Positions 14,490 to 31,954 of a stretch of DNA of 64,000 nt are shown here, in pieces (positions within the stretch are counted from its first letter, which is position 1; the number at the start of each line of letters is the position of its first letter). The stretch is taken from assembly GCA_036583965.1 (NCBI GenBank), contig JAZBQD010000018.1, positions 13,680,867 through 13,744,866 on the forward strand. Reading direction: 5' to 3'. The position numbers and the translations under genes were made by a program. The notes beneath the pieces were generated by a model. It saw only the letters and a program-made list of their open reading frames with translations. It ran no database searches and was not told the origin of the DNA. This stretch comes from Prunella strophiata (lineage: Eukaryota > Chordata > Aves > Passeriformes > Prunellidae).

Positions 14490-14792
14490 TAGAAAAGATG
14501 AAGTCTGGCTCTTCATGGAGGTGCTCAGGGGAAGAATGAGAGTTTGTGATCCCAAGCTTGGAACAACACACTGCCTCCTGGGCAGCAGGAGAAGACATTT
14601 CCTAATGAGATGGTGACTCAGCCGAGCAGGGGCCCAGAGAGACCTTGGAGTCTTGGTCTCGGGTGATATCCAAGCCTTCATTGGGCAAAGCCCCAAGCAA
14701 CCTGCTCCAATGTCAAAATTAGCTCTGCAGGGAACAGGGGGTTGGACTTGAGACCTCCAGAGGTCCCCCCCAAGCTACTGTTTTGTGATTCT
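14490..14792 (+). mobile_element. CR1 LINE, 3' fragment of about 300 bp
   Basis: In order, the segment matches the familiar avian CR1 3' region: a 'GCTCTTC' segment, a degraded 'GAGATGGTGACT...' block, 'CTTGGAGTCTTGGTCTCGG', 'GATATCCAA', 'CAACCTGCTC', 'CAGGGGGTTGGACTTGAGA' and 'CCTCCAGAGGTCC', ending in 'TTTTGTGATTCT'. It is diverged and 5'-truncated, and is inserted sense to NR3C2. Confidence 0.85.
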
Positions 14793-16456
14793 AAGTTCAG
14801 AGATGCAGTGCTTTTCCCAGTTTTGAGGTAAGGGCAGAGATTACTTACTGGAATTGTAGAATACAGTTCAGTGTAGAAGCCATTCCTGTAACACAAAATA
14901 CAATACATACTCCTGTTCATGAAGTGCTTTGAAGCTTTGCTCTGAAATTGCTGAAGGCTGGTCTTACCTTTGAGTACCATGAACATGGAAATGTGCTGTG
15001 TAATTATAAGCACTGGCCTTTGTTTCTGTGCCACAGAGTTTATTAGACCTCCCTGAGGTTTACTTGGTGAAACTTTCTGAGTGTTTTACTGCCCTTGGCA
15101 TTTTAGGACATTTATTAATTGATGCAGAATGAAAGGGGATGCTTTACAATGCCTTTCCTTCTACTGTTTTGAGAGTTACATTTCTGTTATCACCTGGCCA
15201 AGATTTTCTTGGTGTTTCTTCATATTGTGTCTGGAGAGGTCATTTCCCATTTCTGTACAAGAAAAAATAAGCAATGTCCTTGACCAGGCCCTTGATGCCC
15301 CAGAGGGTTCAGCATTTTCTTCAATGAACAGTTAAAAATGAGTGAAAGTAGAAGTTGGCATTAGTGGAATTATGTGGCTTTGTTTTATGTTAAATGAATT
15401 TTCCGTTTACTCTTAACTACTGTGAATAAAAGGAAGTTGTAATGTTTCTGGAGGACCATGATATATGATCTTGTTTTCTCTCTTGTTCTGAAGGCCTGTA
15501 AACAAGGCCAATAACAAATGAGGATCCGTATTGTTAATAGCTGTTAAATGTAACTTGATTGTATAAATACAGTGCAAAATGCCTCCCTACTCATATGTGG
15601 TTTGATTTCCTGTTAGGCTTGTGGAAGACTGGAAGTATTTGCCTGCCTTCATTTAGTCATGCTACCTATCTAATTAAGTGTACTGTTTGTCTTTATGGTT
15701 CAGGCGTATATTCCATTGATTTAATCGGGCTTAACTGAACACGAAGATTTAAACTGAGGGATAAGAAAGTGGCTGCTCAGCCTGACACAGAAATGCCTAA
15801 AAAACAGCCTGGAAAGAGGCATAAAGTAGGGTGTTTTGTGTTGTTTTAGTTTAAGTTATGGCATGTGCAGTTTTTTAATCCATTTCTTTTGGCTGTGATC
15901 AAAACTAATATTCTGTAGATGCAGCTTTGGTTTTAATCCACAGTGAATCTTTAGAAGACCGTGGATACACATGACACCACGTAACTCATACTGAGGGTAA
16001 ACACTCTTAAAGAATGACTGCTGCGTATGGGATAACACTCAAAAGGTGTTGTACTTATATTTGTAGGCTGGGCAAACTCAAATTCAAGAAGTTGCAACAT
16101 TCCAAAATTAAGGTGGTCTGCGAAGTCATAGTTTAAGTCCCTTTAGGTACATGCTTTGAAGACTGTATCCTTAACAAAACTCTTGAATTATACTATCCCA
16201 TAATATTTTTCCCATGTGACTCCTTTGATCAGGTTGGATGAGATGTAAGGATTATGTAGTGAGAGACTCTAGGAGATTTTTCTTCGTTTTTTGTCATTGA
16301 GGAAGCCTTACCTTGAATGGATCTAGGGATTTGGGAGAACAGAAATATTAATGGGGAAGATTTTCTCAAGACATGGGAAAAGACTGTCCCTTATTCAAAC
16401 CCTAAGCTCTGAGACTTTTCAGGTTCCTCCTGCAAAAGTAACAGAAATCCTGCAAG

Positions 16457-16491
<35 letters not shown>
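16457..16491 (+). repeat. Poly-A run of 35
   Basis: An uninterrupted A homopolymer lies in NR3C2 intron 6. The sequence before it is not recognisable as a retrocopy, and I see no target-site duplication. CR1 elements lack poly-A tails, so it is more likely a simple repeat. Confidence 0.9.
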
Positions 16492-16493
<2 letters not shown>

Positions 16494-19400
16494 AGAAAAC
16501 AAAACAAAGGAGTTTATTTAACTCAAGGGAGGGAGAAAATTTCTCTTTAAGATTTAACCAAAAACTTTAGCTGAAATTTTCTAATCTAATTCAACCTGAG
16601 GCAGGCACATGTGTGGATAATCTAAGTCCAGAGCATTAAATGGGAAAAATCATGCATAATTGAAAGCAGAAAACCCAGTAGTGCTGGCTGGAATGGGTGC
16701 AAGAACAAACCCCATGGTTTGTAACACCAGCTTATTTTCAGGGATTCTGGCTGAAACTCTGCAAAATGCTCTTTAGTACAGGGAGCAGCCTTAAACAGGA
16801 TTTCTAAGGCATGGCTCTGGAAGGTAGGGCAGTTAGGGAAAAAGCAATGGAAGTTGCAACTTAATGGATGAATTAATCATAGAACTAAAGGCTACCATGA
16901 CTCTTTCCCTGGCTGTGCCCTTTTGAGGGAAAAGTCCTCAACATTTTTGAAAAGAGGTGGTGTGACAGTTCATGCCTGCAAGAAATGAGCCCAGCTTTTC
17001 AAAAATAGGAGTTTCTGTGTTTGCAGTGCAGAAGTCAGATGCCTGAATTCCAGAGAAAGGCAAGGGATGCTCCTTTTTGCTCAGGTTTTAACGGGCTCAG
17101 GCAGTTGCTGTCCCGCCGGCTACTGGTGACAACATCCCAGGTATCTGCTTCCACCCATACATTAAGTCAGGGCATTGGCTGGCAACCTTTCAGAGGCTCA
17201 GGAAGGAATAAAAAGCATTTACAAGTTCAGCACTGCCAACAGAAACCCAGCAGGAGCCAAGACATAGAATGGCAGGGATCCTCACTCACTCAACGTGGGA
17301 AACCAGTGGGAGCGGTGGGACAGGGGCTGCCTTTGGGGCCATGGCTCGTGCTTCCAGCACATCTCCTCCTCCCAGCTGGAAGCCAGAACTGCATCCCTCA
17401 TGGCAAGCTGTACTGCTTATCCATCCATTCCTTCCCCTAAGGAAGAAGCATGGTGGCTTCTCATTTCTGCTTAAGGCAAAACCACAGCTGATGGCATTGA
17501 TGATGAATGTTAAAACTCAAGCTGTGCTCCTTCCTCTATATATTGGTTTGTGCTGGCATAAAAGCCCCAGAGGGACAGCCCAACCCTGGAATTCTCCCCA
17601 CAGGTCTTGATGGTTTTTTTTGCTTTTAGCTTTAACATGGTCTCTCTGTAGATTTCTGAATCTGCAGCAACTTCTGAAAAGACTGAAGATTTCAAAATCA
17701 TTTCCTATTTTTAACAAATCTACCCAAATTACCTTATTTACCATTCCAGCCTTACCTGTCTGTAAAATAGCAGTGATGTGGGATACATCACTGAGAGAGC
17801 TCAGTGATGCTGAGTTTAGTACGTTAAAGTACAGCATCAATATTTCAACAGTATTTTGCAAATGCACTGCATGACTAATGTGCTGTGTGTTTTCTTGCTC
17901 CTTTGATTTTTCTCAGTTTGTCATCTGCAGCAGAAAGAATAAATCATAGGTGCAGAAGTGTATAGGTTCTGAATTTCCTGGCCATTTGCACTTCATGCTG
18001 TCATTGGTTTTTTACCCTAGCCAAGGACTTGAGGATTTGCCTAATGAAAACCAGCACTGGGCATTGTACAAGGTACCCAAAATTATTGAACTTGAAAAAC
18101 TGAGTTTAAAACTGGAGCCAGCTTTCACAACCATTTGGATCAGTTATGTCGTTTTTCCATCTCTGAAATTATTGTATTAGATCATATGCAGCTCAGCCCT
18201 TAGTAAAAACACTTCAGTAGAGACTGCACTTCACTTAATATTATGTACAAAATATTAAGAGCAGAATGTACGGATGGATATATATTTATTTTTAATTTTT
18301 TTTTTTTACATATGTACTATGTATGTAATTAACAAAGTTTCCTACAAATTGATATAAACAGATCCTTTAAAGCATAAGATTTTGCTCCCAGTAAAATAAA
18401 AAGGGAGTATTGCAAACATCTCTCATGCTGTGCCTTTGGTAATTGCCCCAGGCGTGAAGTTTTTAAATTTAGGAGACTGAGGTTGATGCTGGCAATAGAC
18501 GAACAATAGAGAATACAATTTTCAAATGAGACAGGTGAGGTAGAGCAAATGGGGTAGAGAGGGGCAGGAAAAACAGCAGTGCAAGGTTATTTCTGGGAAG
18601 TTTCTGTGCTAGGGTTGTCACGGGATGTGGATGGGCAGAGGATTTTGTAACACTGAGGAAAGCCATAAAACTAAATTAAGGATTATTATGTAGCTCAAGT
18701 GAAACAGCTAAGATTTTATTAAAAATCTTCATTTAATAATTATGTGCATTTACTTAGTAAATAACATTTTTATTTCATCCCTAAACCCCCTCCTAATATG
18801 CCAGTGGAAGCTGGGACCATTAGGATTTGGTGTTGTGTAAGGCAGTGTAGGGATGAAGCAGCTTCTCTGTGCCCTTTCTGTGCTGAAGCCTGTAAGTCTT
18901 CCTGGTGTTCTGATTTCTATGGTAACAGCAGGAAGATACATGTAATAAAATAAGCTGAATATTTAAAATCACCTTTTTTTAAATTTATTTAACCTCATAT
19001 ACCTCAGGGCTTAGGGGGGATAATTAGTTAGATCATCTGTGAATGGTGAATAAGCCAATAAGAAGCTTCACTTACTGTGTAAATGATTACTTTTTTGCTT
19101 TTATGTTTGACAGGGTGATGGCTGTTAACTCTTTAGTTTTCTCTTGCAATCTGTTAATCCTGTAGTTTCTAAATTTAGGTACATTTTTGTAATCTCTGTC
19201 ATCTGGCAGTCTCCAAATCCCTCATTTTTAATATTACTGCCACAGCCAGAGTTGGTAAGAGTTGTCAGTGCTCATTTTTGCTGATAAATTGTGTGTACAG
19301 TCGCTGGTCTTGCTAAAAGGTCAGCAAGGACTCCTTGGTGATCCTCCCTGCATGGTTTTTGCTTGCATGTATTATTTTGGTGAGGAATACTGAATTCATG

Positions 19401-20299
19401 CAAAGTGTTAGTGCAGTGGAAAGTGAATATCTTCTTCAGTAAATTTTTTATATGCATTGTTACTACTATTTACTTTTTCATAAATTGCGGCTAGGTTCCC
19501 ATCCAGAGAAGTACATAAAGGGATTTTGTTACATACTCACCCGACAGTAGTGCAGATAAAAAAATGAAATTTTGGAAAACTGCTGTCATACCTGTACATA
19601 ATAGATGTAACATGCTTTAGCTAGATTTTCCAAGTCTTTGTTTTGGGCTCCTTTTCTTTGTAAGCAGGTCATTGGTTGAGCAAAGCAATAGATTCGGTTT
19701 CTTTGCATAAATTTCTAAAGGCTGCCTTTTAATGCCTCTCTCTCTAAACACTTCTTAAATTTCTGATGTGTTTTACTTCAAACTGTGAAGCTTTAAAGGA
19801 AAACAGGAGATACTGTAGTTTTAAGGAGATCTGTAAGAATGGGGAAATGTCAGAAACTGTCCCTCTAGCACAGTTTGTCATCCTTTAAATTGGCCAGAGA
19901 AGGTTTAAGATCAGGACAAGGGGCTTCTTCGTTTGCCCAGTCTAGCAATTACTTAGGTACTTTCTGAATGTGAGATTGCATTTGGACAGTTATGCTTAAT
20001 AACCCTTCTGTGTCTTTCTCTGTGAATTTGCCTGTTACCTCTTTGATTACATTTATAATCTTGATATCTAAAATGTTCTGTGGCAGTTGCTTCTGCAATT
20101 TAATTATGCATATTTGTTGGAGATGTTTCTAAAGCAGGTGGCTGATAATTTAATGGAGTACCACTTCATTCCTGTGTTTGCAGTAATAGTGGATATAATC
20201 CTTCTCATCCCATGCATGTCATTTATCACTTAGATGTCCATCAAGTCCTGTTGTTTCTGCTGTGAGCTGAAGAATCAGTGAGTCAGTTTGACCTCCCCT

Positions 20300-22000
20300 T
20301 GTATATTTGCTAGCTGTCTGCTCTCCCTGGCCATCCTCAGCTCCTCCTCTCATGCTTTGTATTAATTTTGGGAGGAGACCAGACTGACACACTGGATTTA
20401 GAGCACAGTGGATGCAGCAGCAAAATGACAATTTCTCTCTTTCTCTCGACTCTTCTTTCACATCTTTGCTTTTTTGATGAACACTGAGCAAGCATTTTCA
20501 AAAGGCAGAAGCCCAAAAACCTGTCCCAAGTTACACCTAGGACTCCTTATTGTGTAATGTTTGTTAATCCAGTTATTTTGTATGTATGGTGGGAGACGAT
20601 TATACTGTCTGCATTGTCCAGTCAGTGGCTTTCACCTTCCATTTTGTCAGCCAGCCCCACAGACTTGCAGGATTTTTCAGCTGTCTTTCACAGGCAGCTC
20701 TTGATTGCATCGTCTGGAGCCATCAGCGAGCTCTGTCACCTCCAGAGGTCTGATTTTTCTCATGTGATGTATGAGCACAGTTCTCAGCCCAGGCCCCAGC
20801 ATGGAGCTCTGTGAGACTTCCCTGGTAATCTCCATTACTTGTGAGAGATATCCATTTGTTATTACCCTTGGTCTCCTATTTTTAAGCTGCTAATAATCCA
20901 CAAAGAGACAACCTCCTTATCCCCAAGCTCTCTTTAAAAGCTTCCAGGAGATCCTTTTGATAGCTTTAAAATCCAACCCTGCTGTGATTGCATCCTCCCA
21001 TACCTCCTGATGCAAGGCAGTGTGCAGGTCCTAGACCAGTAATTACCCACGCTGGCACGCTGACAGAATTTATTAGAGCCCATACCCAGGCTGCATGCCC
21101 CAGTTTCCTTTGTGTGGAAACCAGGGCAGGGGAGAGGAGGAGGAGCAGAGGGTTGGTGTTTGCTTAGGTCTCACCCCATATGGCTGTGGGATGCAGCTAG
21201 ACCTGGCATGTGCAAAGCATTTCCGTCATGCAGACATTGCCTGGATCCACCAGAGTGGCCTCATGCTATCGTCAGAGTGCCCTTTCAGATTTGTGAGACA
21301 TGACCTCTCTCTGCCAGAGTTGTGCTGACTTTCTTCCCTTACAGCATGTTTATTTATCAATTCATGCCCCTCTTTCAATGGCTTTGCTCAATATGGAGCT
21401 GGAGCTTACTAGCCTCTGGTCTCCAGTGCTCCCTTCGCACCCTCAGACCCATTTTAAGAAATCAGTCACGTTTGTCGCTTCCACGACTTTTATAAGGGCA
21501 ATTTAAGCAATAAGGTGCACAGCACAGTTAGTAGTTCAGCAATTCCGTATTTAAGTTGCTTTACAGCTCGTGGATGGATGCCATCTGGTCTTGGTGATTT
21601 ATTACTATTCATTTTACTGTATTTTTTTTTTTCTTTATAAACTCTCTTCTACTCGTACTTGAATCTGAAACTATTTCTCACACTTGCTTACTGAAAAGGG
21701 AGAGTGGTGCAGAGCCTTACTGAGCTCCTCTACAGAGAGCACTGATGCAAAGATTTTATTTAACTTTTGTGATCTTTCTCAAACGCTTCATTTTCATCTT
21801 GCTCATCAGTTGGCCCAGTGGATGTTCTGGCAGATTTCCAGCTTGTGATGGGTTCAAAAGAATTTGAGCGTTAGTTTTTACAACTTTAGTATGAAGACTT
21901 GCCCAGTGACTTTACATTTAGCATAGACCATAATTATGCTCTCCTGGTATTGTCTCAGCATGATTTTGGGATATCCACAAGCATTTTGGGAGGGTTTCTT
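20300..22000 (-). mobile_element. Ancient CR1/L3-type LINE, decayed ORF2 reverse-transcriptase domain
   Basis: Three reverse-transcriptase landmarks of CR1-clade ORF2 can be translated on the - strand in the expected order. Near 21608-21570 it reads SNKSPRPDGIHPR, where the family has SNKSPGPDGIHPR. Near 21320-21280 it reads RSCLTNL, matching GKSCLTNL. Near 20870-20785 it reads RVITNG...LGP, matching the RVVVNG...PQGSVLGP block. Below that, LADGSRR around 20725 may be the remains of the FADDTKL catalytic motif, with the second Asp replaced by Gly. The reading frame is broken by stops and frameshifts, so it cannot be functional. The divergence is far greater than in the other CR1 tails of this window, which suggests an old insertion. 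Both ends are approximate; the core 20600-21900 is the secure part. Confidence 0.72.
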
Positions 22001-24780
22001 CTCACTTCTGTCAAGGTCTTAGAACAGAGGTTTGTTCCTTGCAAGTGTCTGAATGTGGTGCTACTTTAATCTTCCTGCATATTGATGAGCTGTTTGCTGG
22101 CATCTCCAAATGCCTTTCACATGCAGTGTTTGCTTCTGCTACTTCCCCTGTAGAGTTAAATATGAGCAAAAGAAAAATTAGGAAGTCGTTTTTCTAAACT
22201 GGCATGAGAGGAAGACGTGCCTCAGTCGACTTACAGAAAATGCCAGGCTTTGCGTGACAGCATGAGCAAAGTCTTAATTTTTGAGGCATTGTTGGCATAA
22301 AAGGAGAATTGCTGCTGCATGTGGAATATAGCAGTAATTTTGTTGATGAACCACTGCAAGTGACAATGAGCCCTGGCAGAATGGATGTCTAAAACAATAC
22401 CTAATGGGCACCTTTTCTGGCTCTCAATACCTTTCTCTGATAAACTTTGAAATGGGGTATTTATTGCCATGTGTACATTATCATCACTCATTGAATATGT
22501 TACTGAAAAAGCATTTTGGTAAAGGCATAATTATGTATTTTCTCATTTAAAACTGTGATTTGTCTCTTTTGAAATGCAAATGCAAACCAAAAGAGAGTAT
22601 TTGGTATCAGCATTCTCCTAAGTGCATAATTAACTGTTAATACCAGCATATACTTGGGGTTTTTTTCCTATTGATGTGCTTGGGATTTTAGGGTTACATA
22701 ACTGGGTGATTATTAAGTTGGATTTTATCACAAGTTCTCTGCTAGTGATTGAGAGCTGAAACTCTCCTTTGGCAATCATTATCCATGGGCTGTTGCCAAT
22801 TCCTTCGTTGATAGGCATATAACAGGAGGACACTTGGCTGGAACTTTTAAAGCAGCTCTACATTTCTTAGTATCACTTATCCAGGATGGTATTCTCTAGG
22901 GTCACCATGATGATTTTCATGTGAGAAAACTAATTTTCAGACTTGACTTCTATAAGTTCAGTTTAAAATTGCCAAGTTGAATTTAAAAATTGCCAATTGC
23001 CTGGGTGGCTAAAGGCCGAAAAATAGCAGCTTAATGTCTGTAGATCTGTTTTAATGTGAAACCATCTTCCTTGTCTGATTATCACTGTTCACACTGGTGG
23101 TCCTGGGTCCAGTCACTGTTTTGTCCTGGGTTTGGCAATGCCCAGATTGGCCATTGGTGCAAAGTAATTGGCATTTTTGCCTCCCTGGAAGGAGATGACT
23201 CTAAAGCTTTGCTTTAGGAGCTGAAGGCAAAGCGTTGAAGGGAGGAGATTTTGTCCCTTTCTGCTGTGGCTTGCAGACTAAGCAGGGATTCGAAAGTGCG
23301 GAATAAAAAATACTGAATGAAAAGTCATAATTGAATTTTACCTGAATCCTGCATGTATTTTGGCTTGGATTTTGATCAGTGTGTTAACTTAATGAGGCTG
23401 TTCCAGTATGGGTGACTTTGGTGGCATTTTTAATGGCTTCAAGATGGGGACACAGGTGTCTGGGTGCAGTCCATTGAGCAGAGGGATGCTCAGTGTTTCC
23501 TGCCCCTGTGCATGGAAGAATTTACTCAGGTAGTGGCATTCTGTCACCACTGTTGGAGTAGAATACTCCCTCAAGAGACAGTTAAGTGTTGTGACAATAA
23601 TATGTTTATTTTTTTTCTTTCCCCAAGAACCTGAAAACTTTTTCTAGTCAGAATGCCTTCCTAAGGCAGGTAAAATAATTCAGGCCAAGGGCTTTTTATG
23701 ATTAGATGGTTTGAGCCACTGAGCAGGGGTTTCTGTAATCCCATGTCCTGGTCTTTTTCCCTCTTTATCCTCAGTAGTTCTGCCTTGCCCTCAAGGTGTC
23801 TGGTGATGTTTTTACTCTTCTCTCAGTCAAGTTCAAACTGACTTCTTTTGGCATGAGGGAAAGCATGCCTTGGTTTTGGAGGCTTCCAAACAGGTTTTGA
23901 CTTTCAGGCCTTTGGCAGGTTTTCTTGTTGGACTGCATTAGTTTGATTGGTTGTTTGTTTTGGTTTTGTTACAGTGTAAAGTGCTTTCTGAAGGTGCCTA
24001 AAATCAATTTAATTGGTGGGCAACCTTCAAATGGATACAGGTTTAGTCTAGCAAGGGAAAGGCTCTTGGTTATAAAATTGGAAATGGTTCTTACAGTGGT
24101 AAAAAGTGTGAAATCAGAAGACACAAAAACTATCTTTGACATCAGAGTTTTGTTACAAAGATTTATTGGTCTTTTCCTAAGTGTTTTCTGGGCTGCAGAG
24201 GTCGAGGGACTAACTCAGGTGCATTTTTGTTCCTCTGAGGTGCTGTGAAAGGGGATGCCTTGGCCAATTTTTCCTTGGGATTATCAGCAAGTCACTTAAG
24301 TCTTGATGAAACCTCAGCACACCCACCACAGCTTTCCCTTTATTCACTTCTCTGTCTAATTTAGGAAGATGCCTTGTGCTGCAGCTTTGAATAGTACTCA
24401 TGAGAAAGTAAATAAAACCTGGTATCAGGTTTGGTTTGAGGCTGAGTTTCGCCTGTCAGTGAATATTTCTTGCTGTGTGGGTTCCTCTTTTTGGTTACGG
24501 TCAGTTGAGTTGCAGTTTCCATCCTCAGCGAGAAGATTTATGATACTGGGCTTTATGATGACTTCATAAATGATGAGTTACTTATTCATAACAAGCTGTT
24601 TCTGCTCAGCCTGCCTGCAGTTTCACTGGTTTTGGTGTGGCTGCTTGGTTTCTGTGGAGATCACATTAGGATATTATGAGATACATGGCTGGTTTGGTAT
24701 TTAGGATGCCTTGTTTCCTCAAACCATCCCTGCTCTCCCAGGATGACTGGTCAAATCCTACATATCTCTTGTAGCTGGGT

Positions 24781-25330
24781 GGTTCTGATGGCAATCGGGC
24801 AGAGCAGTGGGAACAGGCTGGTGGCAGCAGTAGGAGCACCTGGTGGCAGTGGTGGGAATGGGTGATAATGGTGGGAACAGGCTGGTGGCAGCAGTGGGAA
24901 TGGCTGGCACTGGTGGGATTGGCTGGTGGCAGTGATGGGAATGGCTGGTGGCAGCAGTGGGAATAGGCCTGGCAGTGGTTGGATTGGCTGATAATGGTGG
25001 GAATGCTGGTGGCAGCGGTGGGAATTGCTGTATGGTGGGATTGGCTGGTGACAGCAGTGGGAATAGCTGGCAGTGGTTGGATTGGCTGATAATGGTGGGA
25101 ATGCTGGTGGCAGTGATGGGAATGGCTGGTGGCAGCAGTGGGAATAGCTGGCAGTGGTTGGATTGGCTGATAATGTGGAATGCTGGGCAGCGGTGGGAAT
25201 GGCTGGTGGCAGCAGTGGGAATGGCTGGGCGTTGGTTGGATTGTCTGATAATGGTGGTATGCTGGGTGGCTCTGTGGGAAATGGCTGGTAGTGGTGGGAA
25301 TGGCTGGTGGCAGCGGTGGGAATGGCTGGA
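24781..25330 (+). repeat. Minisatellite (GGTGGGAATGGCTGGTGGCA-like units)
   Basis: About 550 bp are built from short units of the type TGGGAATGGCTGGTGGCAG. They are arranged into longer repeats marked by TTGGATTGGCTGATAATGG or a close variant. That marker starts at 24979, 25077, 25158 and 25236, a period of roughly 78-98 bp. Copies differ by small substitutions and deletions. Long open frames on both strands here are a by-product of the repeat, not genes. Confidence 0.93.
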
Positions 25331-25687
25331 CACCCTGCCATCCACAGGGCTGCAGGAAAGGTCAGACCAAATGTGAGCTGGGCATTACTTTAAGCCTGTA
25401 AGGAGACACTCGGGAAACTTAAGATGGATTAACTTAAGGTGTAAAGTTTAAAGCGTATTATTATGAAGGAGGATTAAGCTAAACTGAGCTAATGACACCA
25501 CTTCTGAATGCGGATCCAAGTAGCAGATTCAGAGCTTTGGCTCCACGCTTTTTGTTACTTAAATGTACTTACCTTCTTAAATGTCCCCATAAAGATATCC
25601 TTATATTCCAGATCTTCATATCCTCTGTTTTTCATGTTGAGAGGTGCGGGAGCTGTGTCAGAGGTGGGGCTGGATTTGGTTGGATGG

Positions 25688-25740
25688 GATTTGCCTTTTT
25701 TTTTAATCCCTCCTTTTTTTTTTTTTTTCATTTAAATTTT
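25688..25740 (+). repeat. T-rich tract
   Basis: Two T runs are separated by AATCCCTCC, giving a pyrimidine-rich stretch of about 50 bp. It is low-complexity intronic sequence. Confidence 0.75.
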
Positions 25741-27310
25741 TCCTTGTGATGGTAAAGGCATTTGTGATGACTTGATGGCATTTATTCTTAGCTGTTGTGT
25801 TTGCTGAAGAAAAAAATAACTTCGCTCATGTTATGCTGACATGCCTTAATTTCTCTGTGCCTCTTCACTTTTATCACATTTCTATTGCTTTATTTTGTTG
25901 CTGCTCTCAAGGTATTGGATATCTGTGATGTCAGCATCTGAATTTTTCAAAAGCTCTGTACCATCTTATTCTACACAGTGTGGGGTTGAAAATCAAATAC
26001 AAAGTTGACTACCATAAACTCCCACAAAATGCTTATCTTTCATTAAACAGAGTCATGAATTAACTAACATAATTTTTAGTTGGTAATATTTTGTAAATAA
26101 GTAATAAATCAACTTAATTGATTTTTCAGGTGGCAAACTGATTTGAAATAATGTGTTTGCTGTAAATTAAGCAAATCACTTAGTAACTCATTCTGTGCAT
26201 AATTTTATCTCACTACAAACAATGCCATCAGGTTCTCCTTGAGGGTAAGCCTAGAGATCAATATTTGTAAGTAGATTAAAAAAGGAATATTTAAAAGACA
26301 GAAAGAAATAACCAACCAAAAAAAACCTGACTATAACTGAAATTCTTCTATTTAGGCAATCACATATAAGCAAAACAAGTACAAAGAAAAACAAAAGGCA
26401 GAAAAATTTGGATTTTTCTGAAAAAGTGCAGAAAAAGTGCAATGCAACATAAAAAATCGAGGTTTTGAGTCAACACTTTTACAGTTAACTCGCACAGAGA
26501 GTGTTTTGCCACCAAAAACAAAAAAAAAAACCCAAAAAAAAAGGCATAAGAAACAGACAAAACATCATTATGTTATATTTTTCTTGTGGCGTGGCTTGTG
26601 GTATCTGATGAAGAATCTGTCCCTTCTCTCTGTAGAGGTCAAACACAGGGATGGTGGCAGTGGCTTTATATTCTGAGGCTGGAGGAACAAACCTTGGTGT
26701 CCTGCAAAATAATGATGGATGCCATAGATGGTCTTAGTCTGAGTGCTGCTGTCTCTGGCCATCTGAGCTACACTTTAACATGTAGAATTTAAAATACAAA
26801 TGTCCTTTATTAATCATTTGCTTTTGAGTTTAGTGTGTATTCCTCAGAGGCTCCTGGGAGCAGTCCATGATGCATAATAAAAACAAATACGTATGGCATT
26901 ACTCCTAGTATTAAATTTTATTAAAAAAAAAAAAAAAAGCTGGAAGTTCTTAGTCTCAAGAAAAGAGGGTGGAGCAGGGGAAAAGTGCAGAGCCCATCTA
27001 ACAATGGGGAGTCTGCTTTATTAGTATTAAGGAGGAAAATGAAATTGCTCTGGCAGCAGTGCAATAAAACACCAGGAAGATTATGTCAGTCTTTGTTTGC
27101 ACACAGTATGATTCTTCTCTTTCACCAGCCAATTTGTATATTTGAAAAAGCATTTGCTTGGTTAAAATAATGAGCTGAACTTCATCCAATTCCCCAATTA
27201 TGAAAAAAATAAAATGTTAGAAGAAATACAGACAATTGGTTTTGAGCAACTAAAAAAAAGAGTAGTGGTCACTGAACTATTATAGAACCTTGTCTGCACA
27301 CCTGCATATA

Positions 27311-27336
27311 CACAAACACACACACACACATATATA
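27311..27336 (+). repeat. CA/TA dinucleotide microsatellite
   Basis: A short CA run is followed by TATATA. It is a candidate polymorphic marker with no other role apparent. Confidence 0.85.
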
Positions 27337-27807
27337 CCACAGTTTCTGCTGAGACAGGCAACTCTCAATGACTCTTTCCTGTAGCTGTTGAGGTTTGAGA
27401 TGGCAGCTTCAGAAATTCTGCCTGAAACTTGAGCAGGATAGGTTAGCCTAGGATTACTTCAGAGAAGAGAGACAATATCTGAAGTTAAATTTGTGAAAGT
27501 ATATTTAAAGATCCAAGTCATGTATCCTAATTATTTTACGATTTAACAGGCAAAAGTCTGTGTTAATGAACGAGTTCATTTTTTTAACGTATTCCTTTAT
27601 TCCAAATTGTTTTAGATTACTAGTTTGGGAAAAAAAAACACGTTTCTTGAATATTTCAGTGTTTGAACAGGAGATGTCAACTGATGGGGGAGTGTATCAT
27701 CTAGAGCATGCATTCAGTGGGTGTAGGTTTGTTCCCCTGTTGTACCAGCTCTGACCTCTTCAGCAGGCACGCTTCCATCAGCCAGGGCAGAGCTGAACAA
27801 ACACTGA

Positions 27808-31954
<4,147 letters not shown>

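Noticed and set aside
24751..25376. Overlapping open frames of 142-196 codons on both strands
   Set aside because: All lie in the minisatellite. The Pro/Ser/His- and Gly-rich proteins are translations of the repeat unit, with no domain and no splice context.
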